64,000 nucleotides of DNA from Symsagittifera roscoffensis (GCF_963678635.1 NC_087066.1:48831129-48895128); one strand, 5' to 3'; positions 43,545 to 54,036 are shown, counted from the first letter of the stretch. Notes: generated from the letters alone by a model not told the origin. Program-made: numbers and translations.

Positions 43545-43818
43545 TTTGGACCCGGCGTGCCAGAGGAGGAGCCAGCCTTTCTTCGTGTAGTCACTCTGAG
43601 ACCCACTCCCTGTCCTCTTGATCGAATTGGGGGACAGCCGATTGGGAGACTGCCCACCCCTCCTCGCCCCCCTGGATGACCCTCCCACTTCCTGCTGAGA
43701 GAGGTGGGCAACAACTCCTCCATCTGCGTCACCTCTCCTCCCCCCTCTACCCAATGAGCCCGGGGAGGGTGATCTGGGCAAGAGAGGTGGGGGTGTTGGA
43801 TCAGGATTAGACTTTTTC
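43545..43818 (-). CDS. MPRIP-like: Host gene exon: Pro/Gly/Ser-rich segment and PH-domain start
   Basis: Acceptor TTAACACAG/GAA and donor TCCAAA/GTCAGT flank 274 bp. The first base completes a codon split by the 44661 exon (phase 2), and the end is phase 0. It encodes a Pro-rich start (NPDPTPPPLLPRSPSPGS), a Gly/Arg-rich middle and DYTKKGWLLLWHAGSK, the first strand of a PH domain. Two other open frames overlap on the same strand, but only this one matches both neighbours. The donor is non-consensus (GTCAGT), so the exact end is less certain. Confidence 0.7.
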
Positions 43819-44660
43819 CTGTGTTAAAAAGAACAATCAAAGCTCAGAATATCTTAAATCTAAACAAAAATAAAACTTCCGGTTGCTGTGCAAAAATAGG
43901 AGAAAAAAAATTTTGAATTGTATTTGAGTTTTTTTCTGTGGATTTAATTTAAAAGCAAAAAATGGACAATTGAGATAAGTAAAAAGAGCAAGAAAAAGGT
44001 TAAGAATGAGAAATAGATTCTCTGGAGAAATCAAGTGGACCGGAAAAGCCCACCCAAACCATAGTTCCTTTTAAGTAATTTCCAAACAAAACTAGCAAAC
44101 AGTCATTCTAAATGCATTTTATTTAATGTTCATTCTTTTGCAATCTACTACCAACAATATACAGCACTCCCTTTTTGCTGTGAAGAAGCATCTAAAGAAT
44201 ACTTCATGGAGTATGATTGCACAGAGTATTGCGATCGAAGCAAAACGAAGTAAAACGAAGCTGCTGCGCCTCAAAAGGGCAAAAATAATTCAGACAGGCT
44301 AAAAATCTCGGCGCCAATACAAATGATTATGAAATTCATCGCGATTTTAACTTTGATTGAAGTTATTAGAAAATATGCAAAATGCAGTCATTGAGTTAGA
44401 ACAAAAAATGGCGTGAAATGCTTGATCGGTCGATGAACAGGTTTTCAATGAAAATACAGATGCTGCACTTGAAATTTGATGGACAATTATCATCATCAGT
44501 GATTATACGAAATATATTATGAGCGGATGATGCAATGAAACAAAGAGTTGAAAACAGGAAAAAGGGCCACTCAATGAAAAGGTACAATCGTCTTGTAATC
44601 AAGAGACAAATAGCAATAAGCTATTTTATAAATCAGCAAATAATTGAGTGCAATGTGTAC

Positions 44661-44917
44661 CTGACAGGATTTTCAGCTGGGCTGTTGTTGGCCATGTGGT
44701 ATTGCTGGTAAGATCTGTTCGCCATTTCTCTCTCGGGCGAAACTGCTCCTGCTTTTGGGTTTTGGTTGTTCATGTTTGAACTTGTGGGTCTCAAACGGCT
44801 TTTGGTTTGTTGATCAACCGGTTTCTTCGTCTCGCTTTGCTTTTGTTTTTTGACCTCGGGCTGCTTCTCAGAAATTAGTCCAAAATTGTTCCAGTCAATA
44901 TCTTCATTTTTCACAGC
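44661..44917 (-). CDS. MPRIP-like: Host gene exon: Lys/Gln/Asn-rich segment
   Basis: AACAGCAG/GCTGTG and CCTGTCAG/GTACAC flank 257 bp, phase 0 to 2. It encodes VKNEDIDWNNFGLISEKQPE, then KKQKQSETKKPVDQQTKSRL and a Ser/Asn-rich tail (AGAVSPEREMANRSYQQYH). No domain is recognised; it is a linker N-terminal to the PH domain. The repeat block 44922-45385 begins directly upstream of its acceptor. It is the most 5' exon I can support. Confidence 0.6.
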
Positions 44918-44921
44918 CTGC

Positions 44922-45385
44922 TGTTAAATAAAAACTGTTATATTGAATGTACGCTTAACAGAAGTTTGTGCCACTTTACAATTTGAGAAAAGCTTCAACC
45001 GATATTTGTGTAGGAGACCGAAAAAGAGCCTCAAGGAGTTTCAAGCGTCTCTTAAAAGTTCCCCAAACTTTTCGCTTCAGTTCAAAATGATACAGCATGA
45101 AATAATTTGTCGGTTCTTCTACTAAACATGTTAAAATGTCTCACCTTTTGGCGCAGCAGGGCAAACGCTACTATAAAAAAGAGCTGGGCTGCGGTGTGAC
45201 GCAGAAATAGTGTTTTTTAAACCAAAACGACGTTTTTGTCGATCTTAACCAAAAAAAAAATCCATTCTTTTTCAAAATATGTTTTTTTTCATTTAAGGCG
45301 CCAACAAATTGCTCGATCAATTATTGTTAATCTTGATTTGATTAGGTCTGGTTGTGACTCCTGTCAATTTTCTAGAAACTGTCTA
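44922..45385. repeat. Dispersed direct repeat, copy 1
   Basis: About 400-460 bp closely similar to 48565-48960, starting CTGCTGTTAAAT(A/G)AAAACTG and ending CAATTTTCTAGAAA. Shared internal words include GCTTCAACCGATATTTGTG and GCTGCGGTGTGACGCAGAAA. A small indel around 45120-45180 separates the copies. The type of repeat is unknown; no ORF or inverted ends are seen. Confidence 0.8.
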
Positions 45386-48300
45386 CGGTTTCGAAGATAT
45401 AAATATATAAATTTTCATAGCTGATTTTTCATCATCTGCTTTTTCACTAAACTGTTGCTTGAAAATAACAAATTTCTTAGCAATTGCTTACAAATAGAAT
45501 ATTGAAAAAATTGAAAGAGAAAAAATGGAAAAAAAATGAAATCTTTGATACAAAAATTGAATTAAATTCAATCTCTGACATATTATTACGCCTACAACTT
45601 GGAATCAATTAAATGCGTTTTTTTTACAACAAAGGCTACCAAAGTTGAGAGAAATAAACAAAATGTCAGTCCTTCTGACAGTGGAAATTGAATTAGTAAA
45701 ATAATGAGAAAGACACAGTCCTCTGCAATACACGGTGTTACATCCCAATTTGTTTTTTTTTAGGCGTAGTTTGGAAGCGTGAAAAAGAATTGGAGTGAAA
45801 GTACTAACCTGGTAACTCATTTGTCTCTTCCACATTATTTGGCAAATAGAATTAATGTTAAGATACTTATTTTCACCTGCAGCGTTTTGTCTTAAGCTTC
45901 ACCTGAGTGCAATGCAAATCAGTTTCTCATGGCATGTTTCAGCAGAAATGACACGAAGTTTGTTTGATTCAGACAGCCACTAACCTTTAATTGTATTGTC
46001 TGCTCCTTCGCATGCAGCAGTTGGGGTGGTACAAAATGACAAAAGATGGCGGAAGCAGAAAAATAGAACTAATGAACAAAATCCCAAGCCAATTACGCTA
46101 ATGGTTCACAGACGGGGGCTTCCATCAGCATGAGGCCCACATACAGTTTCAAACGTGGGATTTTGTTATAACTACTCGCGGAACCGACTTGAAAAAAGTG
46201 CGATGAAGCCAAATAATTTCAAAAATTCGAGCCATATCTAATCTAATTTGAATTACTCCCTTCAAATTTTTATCTGAGGCTGCAGCACTTGAAGTTAATT
46301 GAAAAAATGTACTTTTTTGCTAGCTTTGAGTGACAAAATGAAGCGAAAATGAATGGAATAAAAGTTGATAAGGCTAGGGTAAAGATCTCGCTCCAACTGG
46401 CTTTTGTAAAGGCAAGGAAACGAAACACTTCCGTTATGTTAGTAAGACTTAAAGTCAATTCGCGGCGGGGAACGGAACTCCAGCTGAGAACAGAGAAAAC
46501 AAAGTAAGAACAATTATTGTGGGCAGGTAAAACAAGATAAAGCACACAACAGTTTAATGCACAATATGAGATATTAAATAGCGTTTTTCTATTTTAGGGC
46601 TCCAAAAACTTTGAATGGCGTCGAGGATTTGATCAAATTATAGTTCAGGTGGGCGGTTCAGTTTTGCACATATTTTCCATTTGTTGTTCTTTTGTTCTTG
46701 CAACGCCATTTCATAAAAACCGCAAACAAATTCTTTATTGGATTTTTCCAGGAAAAATGTTTTTGATACAAGAAGCGAAGCTCAGATTTTTTGTTGTATC
46801 AGATAGTATGTGTACTCACTTATGTTCAACGAAAACGGTTGAAGTGTAAGTCCTATATTAATTGAATACCATTTTCATAAAATATACCATTTATAAAAAA
46901 AGATATGTTGAATGTTCTGCTAAACTGGGACATATGACGGAAATGGTTAAATATCTCAGTCACTAAAATAATAGTTTGCTGTAGCTTTTGCAATAGAAAA
47001 AAATATATGCTTTTGACTACCGCGTAACAACATGAATCAAAATAAAAATTTATTATAAGTGGAAAAAACTGACTTGAAGCGCTTTGCTCAGTAAAACGCT
47101 TCATCAACCGAAACACAGATCAAGCTCAATAACGGCTTGCAAGCGAGAGTTTTCTTGTCTGGTCAACCAAATGATAAGAAAAAGCGACCGGCTGTTCTGC
47201 ATTTAGCACAGTTTTTTCCAACCATAAAATGTTTTTTCTTCATTTTTTTTTTATTTATTAAATCTGCCGTTTTGCTAAAAAATGTTGAAAAGTTGAAATT
47301 AGGCGTCAAGATTTATCAAGTTCTTAAAACTTAATTGGAACTATTAGAAACTTTCGAAAAATGTAAGACCAGAGATCAAACTGAGCTTTGGAACACTTAA
47401 GATAAAATTTCAATGTACTAGCAATAGAATCTGAGACGGAAATATAAGTCGAAACAAATCGTTGAAACAAAACTGACATCTTGTTTTTTCACAACTGAAA
47501 AAAATCTACTTCAGCGAAAAGTAGGGAAACAAAATACCAGTTGTAAACAAAATTTAAGTAATTACCGAGCGGCCGTTAGCCGGTCAAAACATGCATAGAA
47601 TATTATTGATCTGAAAAAAAAACAATCCATCGGAATTTGCTGTCAATTAACTCAAAACTTAGCTAAACAAGGCAATAAAACATTAATCGAAACCAAAAAG
47701 GTCGATTTGAAAGCATTAACAAAAAGAAAATTTAGATAGTGAGGGTTCGATAAAATAGAAAAAGAGCAGTAAGTGTTCAAAAGATGCAACAAAAATGAAT
47801 AATTTTGACTGCACAAAAAAACTTCAAGATCTGACAACTAGGCCGTAAAAAAACATAACCCGGGAAAAAATAGGCCGGCAGTGCAATTTCTTACTGCAAA
47901 AAGAAAGAATTCAACCTCTTATATACCGAAAAACACTGAGTCTGCCCGAAACCCGAGCCGCAAGCAAAAGGGTGCAAAGGCCACCGTGTTATCTCTGCCG
48001 AGACCAAGTGGGAATGAAACTGGAAGTTGCAAAGGTTTAATGATCAAGTGCGTACAGTTTCTTAGAGATTTGGCGGAAAACTTGTTCATAAGAAAAAATC
48101 ACCGATTACAAGAAACTTGCTCTTTCGAGTGTTATAATTTGGTACAAGGTTAAGGAGCACAGATAAGTCAGTTTGCAAACAGTTTTGATGAAACTAGAGA
48201 TTGTTTAACTTTTTTGCAATGTTGCACTTTTTTTTGTAATCAGAAACACATCTGAAAAGGCTTTTAATGGATATTAAACTCAAAGCGCACGCATAAAATT

Positions 48301-48564
48301 TCAGTAACAAATTTACAGATCATATTAAACAAATATCGTGTCCTGTACAATATCCTCCGAAATCAACTATCAATCAACTAGCTTTTGAAAATTACAAAAA
48401 CTCAAAAAGTTAACCATTTAACGGTTAAAAAATAGTTCGTATCATGATCCCAAAAACAGTCAATGTGGTTCTTTCATATCGCAGAGGTGTTATCAGTTTC
48501 GTCTTGTTTTATTATGAGTAACGGTTTGAATATATTTCATCAAACATATTTCATCAAATGTATT
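45386..48564. other. Intron or upstream sequence, no gene recognised
   Basis: Possible minus-strand donors near 45808 (TTACCAG/GTTAGT) and 45985 (TTAAAG/GTTAGT) might belong to further host exons, but no acceptors with matching frames were found. Nothing else is supported. Confidence 0.4.
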
Positions 48565-48960
48565 CTGCTGTTAAATGAAAACTGTTATATTGAATGTACG
48601 CTTAACAGAATTTTGTGAAATTTTTCAATATGAGAAAAGCTTCAACCGATATTTGTGTAGGAGACCAAAAAAGAGCCTCAAGGAGTTTCAAGCGTCTCTT
48701 AAATGTTCCCCAAACTTTTCACTTGAGTTCAAAATGAAAACAGCGTGAGTTAATTTGTCGGTCCCTTCCGCTGAGCTGCGGTGTGACGCAGAAATAGTGT
48801 TTTTTGAATAAAAATGACATTTTTGTCGAACTTAACCAAAACGAAATTTCCATTCTTTTTGATTATATGTTTTTTTCATTTAAAGAGCCAATAAATTGCT
48901 CGATCAGTTATTGTTAATCTTGATTAGGTCTGGTTGTGACTCTTGTCAATTTTCTAGAAA
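48565..48960. repeat. Dispersed direct repeat, copy 2, interrupted by element 2
   Basis: It matches copy 1 up to CAATTTTCTAGAAA, where similarity stops exactly at the TGTAAC end of element 2. This supports 48961 as an insertion boundary. Confidence 0.75.
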
Positions 48961-49303
48961 TGTAACATTCGCCCGGAAGATACATATCGACGGATAACAA
49001 AACTAAGTCTTAAGACGACTGGCTAGCGTCTAAACAGAGCTTTGCATGTTTTTCACCGTCTCTACCAAGCCAGTACTTTTCGGTGGCCTTTTCTAACATC
49101 GGGTCGACAAAAACGTTACTGTTCTCCGGCTTCGACCAGAACGCTCAAATTAACTGAATTACATGCAAAAATAGTGAGCTCATGGATGGGTCTCAGTATC
49201 CCCAGACCACGAGGTCACTCCTAAAAACAGGGCTACTACTTATTATATTACTTTTGTTTTTGTTCAGTAGATAAAAATCATAATCTCCATCGCAGATGGA
49301 TCA
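48961..49303 (-). repeat. Element 2 3' LTR (343 bp, proposed)
   Basis: On the plus strand it runs TGTAACATTCGC...GCAGATGGATCA. The TG/CA ends, the interruption of the 48565 repeat on the left and the polypurine tract on the right define it. The second copy is not in the window, so it is unconfirmed. Confidence 0.5.
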
Positions 49304-49320
49304 ACCCTTCCCCCCCCCCA
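49304..49320 (-). promoter_or_regulatory. Element 2 polypurine tract
   Basis: ACCCTTCCCCCCCCCCA on the plus strand is a purine run (G-run then GAAGGG) on the minus strand, directly before the proposed LTR, where plus-strand DNA priming is expected. Confidence 0.6.
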
Positions 49321-50656
49321 ACGCTTAGCACCTCATCCTTGTCAAAACTAATCCAAATATCAATTAAATTCAAGTCAGGACATGACAGGATGCTAAAAGT
49401 TCATATGAGTCAATAAAAGTTTTCCGTCCCGAGACCCTTCCGGATTCTTGAATCCGGTGAATCAAGCTACTTGATCTTGATTTCTTCCTAATCCGGAAGG
49501 CTGGTTTCTTACCCTTCACCGTTGTTTGCAACGGCCTTGCAACTATTGTAGCAGCACAATAGTTGCAACTCGGAACGTTCTCTGCAATCTGCTGCTGTTT
49601 TTCAATCACGATTCTTCAATTTCGATAAAGTTGTTCTCGTCAGCGCAACTAATGTTGTTGTTGTGTTCTTTCACTCGTTTTTTGTTAAAATGGCCGTTTC
49701 AGCATTTCTCAGAAATGTGACGTCATCATTCGAATTTTTGAAATTTTAAAATACTAGAATATTCCAGCCTTCACCGTTTGGCTAAACGTTCCAATAACGC
49801 CCTTAGTTCTTAAAAACCACCAATCCGGAAGGCTTACTGCTAAAATTCCGAATTCTGCAGAGATTGCATTTTGGCCATTCTGGTCGAATGTCACATACTC
49901 CCCGGACAGTCCGGTCAATGTCCTCATTGAATCGCGCAATGTTCTAAATGGTTACAGTGTCATCGAACAGAATTTACAAAATGCACGAAATTACTTTTAT
50001 CTACGTCACATCGACTCACTGCAGAATATAAATGGCATCATACTACATCACTATAGCCTTCAAATTCTTTCGTTAACCTGCACATTGAGGATATGACTTA
50101 AGATAAAACATTTTTTCTGACTTCCAGTCAATGTCCCGATTAAAACTTCTTCTCTTATATTTAAAAGGTGTTGGCTTGCAGGACAGTCCTGCCAACCAAC
50201 AAGCTAAAATTATCCTACTACGCTCCTTCCCTTCGGAAATCTTGCTTGTTTATTGTCCTGAATATTAAAACTAAGAAACTTTGTGGTTAGAAAGAACAAT
50301 GCAACAACCTCCCTCTTCAAGAGATTACTCAAGCCTTCCACGTCACCACAAAGAGATCAATCTTCCTAAGTGATTAAAAACAATCATGCAGGCTGGAATA
50401 TTTAAATATACTCTTCCCTTAAGCCTTTCTAAATAAATAATAAGTGTCTCTAAAGCCACTTCTGTTAAAATCAAAATGCAAATTTATAAATGCAACAATT
50501 TCAAAACTCAACTAAATGTTTCAGTTTTCAATTGCAACTTGGTTGCTTGGTTTCTCACTTGAGTTTTTCACACACACAAAACAATTCTGAGTTTTGACTT
50601 TTCTTCATCATCCCTTTGTTCTCTTCTTTTTTCGTCGTTTAGAAGTTCTAAAACTT
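49321..50656 (-). other. 3' noncoding region of element 2
   Basis: 1.3 kb without a supported ORF. It contains CCGGATTC-TT-GAATCCGG (49440-49457, a perfect inverted repeat), two AATCCGGAAGG words (49490, 49822) related to the leader array, and one CTCCCCGGACA word (49898). Confidence 0.6.
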
Positions 50657-51295
50657 CTAAATTCTTCTAATTTTCTTTCTTGCTGCCTCTTGTTTTCTCG
50701 ACCATTCGTCAATGCTCCATTTCCTCCTCCTGGACACTGACTCCGCACTTTCGGTTTCCGTGTCTTGTAGCACGTCATTGACTATCCTGACGCTGTTGGA
50801 AGCCGTCCTCCAACACTTCTGCTCTTCCACCCTCTGTTTACAGCAAGGTAGGGGATCCACGTTTGATTCTCTGTTTCTACAGAAGCTGTTGTGGAGACAC
50901 AACGTCACGTTTCTCTCCAGATCTTCTTTCAGCATCTCTGCCTTCTCATTTCCACCACGCTCACTCGTCCTGGAAATTCTTTTCACGGCGGTGGTCACTG
51001 CATTCCGATGGGTCACGAGAGCTCGCTTGAAAGCTCCTGCCCCAATGTCCAGCTGATATTCACTGTACACCCTGCCGTGCTTCGACATATGCTTTTTCGC
51101 ATACTCGTACAACCATGCAGTCATGTTGGCTCTGAACCATGGCATCAATCGTTTTCTTGCCCATATCTTCTTCACTTCCATCGGAATGTTTAGAACTTTG
51201 CACATTGTCTCAAAAAGATCTAAATCTTTTAGACAATCTAACTTCCGCAATTGTTCTCTCGTCGGCGCCTCCTGTTGTACTACCCCTTGTGGCAT
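50657..51295 (-). CDS. Basic unknown protein, last ORF of element 2 (212 aa)
   Basis: ATG at 51295 (context GAAATGCC) follows an in-frame TAG by four codons and overlaps the SGNH-like ORF by 86 bases in another frame. The N-terminal half is helix-like (LRKLDCLKDLDLFETMCKVL, YEYAKKHMSKHGRVYSEYQL). A Cys-rich middle (DPLPCCKQRVEEQKC) follows, and the C-terminus is strongly basic and NLS-like (RKQEAARKKIRRI). I do not recognise the family. It could be reached by a frameshift or reinitiation at the end of the upstream ORF, or from its own message. Confidence 0.6.
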   Translation of the reverse strand: MPQGVVQQEAPTREQLRKLDCLKDLDLFETMCKVLNIPMEVKKIWARKRLMPWFRANMTAWLYEYAKKHMSKHGRVYSEYQLDIGAGAFKRALVTHRNAVTTAVKRISRTSERGGNEKAEMLKEDLERNVTLCLHNSFCRNRESNVDPLPCCKQRVEEQKCWRTASNSVRIVNDVLQDTETESAESVSRRRKWSIDEWSRKQEAARKKIRRI

Positions 51296-52883
51296 TTCGA
51301 TTTGCTAGGTTCCTCAAGATGTTGTTCCATCTCATGGCTCCCTCGTTGTGCCTTCTTCCTGATGCTGTCAGGCTTCTCGTATTCATTGGCACAGTGCAAA
51401 CGGTCAGTACCGCGCAACTGAACTTCTGCGAGAGGGTAGTGAACAAACACACCATCATTGACTCCCACAGTGCTTCCTGCTCGTCTGATCCTCTGGAGAT
51501 ATCATTCGTCCCAACTAAGATCATCACATTGGGTATCTTCCCTGGATTCATCAGCTCCACCATGCGATATAATTGGGCAATCGTCGCGCCTCCAAAGGCC
51601 ATCACCGTGGTGACCCATGAGGTCCTCAAATTCGACAGCACTCTGACTAAGCTGTCTCCCAATATCAGGTGAGATGTCCCGAGTGGTGGTTGCTGCAGGT
51701 TCACAGCCGGGCTCCAGGTAGCTCGATTGAAGCAGGCCCTCGGATCTGTCTCCGGAACTCCCATGAAATTATACTTCAATTGATTATTCTTCTGCACGTC
51801 TATTACACGAGACACTTTCTTCGCTGGCATCTTCCTTACTTTCCTCTCTGGGATTCTCGAGTTCCCCATGAGTGGTGTCACGTTACTCATCCCTTGTCTG
51901 ATTACTGTCTGGGAGAGTTGTACTCTGCCCGTATCGTCAATCGTTCCATAGGGTGCAGTCACCACGGAACCTGGTGCATTCTTGTTAGCGACCAATCGTC
52001 CAGCTGTCTCTATCAGTTTTCTCACTGTCTGTTCTACGACGGGATCACCCAAGGTGTCACTAGGATCCGGGATTGTTACTCGGTTCGTCTCTGCTGGAAG
52101 CCGTGTCTCCGTTGTTTGACTCATTTCTCGAGGTGTCAAGAGCTCCATCGGGGACTGCCCACGAGGAATATCCCTTGCAGGTATCACTTTCTCCACGGCC
52201 GTTGTCAACGCCACCTGCTCCGATCGCTCTTTGTATTCCTGCCTTAAGCGTTCGATCTCTTGACCCTGCTTTTTATTGCAGTCTTCAAACAACTTTCTCC
52301 ACATGTCCCGATCTTCCTCCATCTGGAGCATGCTTCTGGTCATCTCGTCCAGCTCCTTCTTCGTACTTCTCAGCTGATCATTCATCTCGTCCAGATCTTG
52401 TATGGTTTGGTTCGTCTGAACCTTCTGTGTTACTTTCGCCCTTTTTGGTGGTACAGCTGCTCTCAGTGGTGAACCAGACGAGGTCGCCTCGCTGTTCATC
52501 TCCCGATGCATTCTCGTCAGCCCAGGTTTAGGCTTAGAGGGCATTGGCATCTCACCTGGTTGGTATGTCCTAGGACTTCCCAATCCAGGCTCATTCGCCA
52601 AGTCACTCCCTGAGAGAGCCCCGTTTCTCCACCTCATCACTCTCATGTTCGGGCGGTCTAGTACTCCTCTTTCTCCATATGCTGCCATCAACAGGACTTC
52701 CGTGGGGCGGTCCCCACGGTTGTCGTGCCCCAAGATGTTGATCAGGGCGGTCAGCAACATGACCACCTCTGGGTCCTCCAGAGCGAAGTCTCGTTCGATC
52801 AGCCGACGAGAGATCGCATCTACCATCGGTCCTACATATGCCTCTGCCAGGTCCATCAATTCATCCAGGTTGAAATTGTCCAT
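51210..52883 (-). CDS. Coiled coil plus SGNH/GDSL-hydrolase-like protein (557 aa), element 2
   Basis: Residues 1-90 form a helical, unassigned region (DLAEAYVGPMVDAISRRLIE). About 185-235 is a coiled coil (MNDQLRSTKKELDEMTRSML). From about 400 the sequence matches SGNH hydrolase blocks: HLILGDSLVRVL with the nucleophile-position Ser at 411, a block II Gly (AFGGATIAQLYRM), and block III ILVGTNDIS near 455-462. A DxxH block V is not evident before the stop, so activity is uncertain. There is no signal peptide, so it is probably intracellular. Esterase-type domains are known in ORF1 of some non-LTR retrotransposons; finding one in a gypsy element is unusual. It lies about 400 bp after the macrodomain ORF in a different frame, probably on a separate spliced message. 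Confidence 0.75.
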   Translation of the reverse strand: MDNFNLDELMDLAEAYVGPMVDAISRRLIERDFALEDPEVVMLLTALINILGHDNRGDRPTEVLLMAAYGERGVLDRPNMRVMRWRNGALSGSDLANEPGLGSPRTYQPGEMPMPSKPKPGLTRMHREMNSEATSSGSPLRAAVPPKRAKVTQKVQTNQTIQDLDEMNDQLRSTKKELDEMTRSMLQMEEDRDMWRKLFEDCNKKQGQEIERLRQEYKERSEQVALTTAVEKVIPARDIPRGQSPMELLTPREMSQTTETRLPAETNRVTIPDPSDTLGDPVVEQTVRKLIETAGRLVANKNAPGSVVTAPYGTIDDTGRVQLSQTVIRQGMSNVTPLMGNSRIPERKVRKMPAKKVSRVIDVQKNNQLKYNFMGVPETDPRACFNRATWSPAVNLQQPPLGTSHLILGDSLVRVLSNLRTSWVTTVMAFGGATIAQLYRMVELMNPGKIPNVMILVGTNDISRGSDEQEALWESMMVCLFTTLSQKFSCAVLTVCTVPMNTRSLTASGRRHNEGAMRWNNILRNLANRNATRGSTTGGADERTIAEVRLSKRFRSF

Positions 52884-53203
52884 ACTGTTCTTTCCAAGTT
52901 TGATTTGATTTCGATTTCAAGTTTTGACTCAAATGAGCAATTAAATGATCAATCAGGATCTAGAAAAGGAATCACGACTGTCACACCTGTCAGTTTCACC
53001 TTAACATATATCGTTAAAATCTGCCTAAAACAGTTCAGATAAAAAGATATTTATCCTAAAATTTATTAAAATCAATTGGTTTCTAAAATTTTGGAATTCG
53101 ACCTAAGATTGGACAGTCCAAACTTTGGATCTATTCCTAAGATCGTCATTTAGTTGTTCATGGTCACTAACGCTTACTCACCCATGATCTTAATAACCTA
53201 ACA

Positions 53204-53224
53204 CATAACATAACATAACATAAC
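53204..53224. repeat. (CATAA)4 microsatellite
   Basis: Four CATAA units in the spacer between the macrodomain-like and SGNH-like ORFs. Confidence 0.85.
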
Positions 53225-53283
53225 ACACATATCACATATTACATGCAACTTGGTCTTTGGCCTAACACTCTTTCGCACATCAC

Positions 53284-53937
53284 TCAGCCTATACTTAAAT
53301 AATATTTCTTATGTAGATATACTTGTATGTTCGTATCAGAGAATATCACGTGTACAAGCGCGTACAATTCCCGAGGATGCAGTCTTCTTCTATTTGGATC
53401 GTACACTGGAAGCGAGAGCTCCTTCACGTCCATTTCCACAAGGAAGTCCCTCAGCCTCGTCAAAGACAAGACTAGGTTTTCTGGGTCCACGTGCTGCTTC
53501 TCCGTCGCCCTCGTTACCAAGAAGCACAAGTACTTTCCCGGTATCTGCGACACCGCCGGAGGTAAGGCTGCTACGCCCCCTATCCCTGGTCTTTGCTTCC
53601 AAAGGAATTCCACGTTTTTATATTCCCTCTTAAAATCTGCCGCTAGCGCCGTCCTAAAACTCATGTCTGCGATGATTGCTACTGCACATGTTCTGTTTGT
53701 GAGTATGAAATCACTGTCTGTTAGTATTATGTTACTAGAATATTCATTTGGTAAATTAAAATATGACTCAACTACCCTGCCTATATTAGGTTTCTTAGGT
53801 TCTTCGCCTGTTTCTGCTTCTAAGTCTCCTGTTTCTCTTGCTATTCTTAATTTTTTTATTATCAAGTTTTCAGTGTGGGTAAGTCCTACCCCCACTCCCC
53901 GGACAAAAATATCCATCGGCGTCCCCGTCGATCGCAT
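53284..53937 (-). CDS. Macrodomain-like protein (217 aa), element 2
   Basis: After a 65-residue N-terminal part, the segment from IILTDSDFILTNRTCAVAII to the end follows the layout of small ADP-ribose-binding macrodomains of the OARD1 type. The layout is: a strand, then MSFRTALAADFKREYKNVEF (usual position of the G(A/M)GIA loop), KYLCFLVTRATEKQ, a helix DPENLVLSLTRLRDFL, KELSLPVYDP and a final helix/strand. The Gly-rich ligand loop reads FRTALA, and the usual Gly-rich Pro-loop reads PVYDPNRRRL, so ligand binding may be altered or lost. The frame is the same as pol, separated by one TAA with 33 open codons between. Call based on pattern only; fold prediction would decide. Confidence 0.5.
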   Translation of the reverse strand: MRSTGTPMDIFVRGVGVGLTHTENLIIKKLRIARETGDLEAETGEEPKKPNIGRVVESYFNLPNEYSSNIILTDSDFILTNRTCAVAIIADMSFRTALAADFKREYKNVEFLWKQRPGIGGVAALPPAVSQIPGKYLCFLVTRATEKQHVDPENLVLSLTRLRDFLVEMDVKELSLPVYDPNRRRLHPRELYALVHVIFSDTNIQVYLHKKYYLSIG

Positions 53938-54036
53938 ACCGGGTATTAAGTCAAGGTTAGAAGCTGGAATGAGAAGTTGTCCTTCCTGGGCAGCCCAGGA
54001 AGGATCCTCTCGTTCGGTCTTAATGTATTTCGCGCT

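Larger units (their letters stand above)
2132..44917 (-). other. MPRIP-like: Span of MPRIP/TRIOBP-like host gene (partial)
   Basis: Eight exons on the minus strand can be chained: 44917-44661, 43818-43545, 39333-39262, 38865-38704, 34745-34284, 34106-33861, 4085-3016 and 2690-2132. Each junction was checked for a GT donor, an AG acceptor and reading phase, and all seven agree (2, 0, 0, 0, 0, 0, 2). The product is a basic/Ser-Pro-rich region, a PH domain, a disordered region and a coiled coil. That order is known for MPRIP and TRIOBP, actin- and myosin-phosphatase-associated scaffolds; Drosophila outspread is related. The family call rests mainly on the PH motifs KHWFVL and GFRIYTHEG...IRLGWIQAFQ. 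The 5' end was not found; it is to the right, possibly beyond element 2. The 29.8-kb intron between 33860 and 4086 holds elements 1, 3 and 4. Confidence 0.75.

Noticed and set aside
43511-43840. Alternative minus-strand frame of 109 aa over the PH-start exon
   Set aside because: It fails the phase test with both neighbours and lacks the PH-domain GWL motif, whereas the chosen frame meets both.
45798-46025. Possible additional host exons on the minus strand (donors near 45808 and 45985)
   Set aside because: Good GT donors and short open stretches exist, but no convincing acceptors with phase 0 ends to match the 44917 exon were found.
47881-48153. 90-aa plus-strand ORF with Lys/Ser-rich sequence
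   Set aside because: No motif, no clear codon signal and no supporting context; likely chance.
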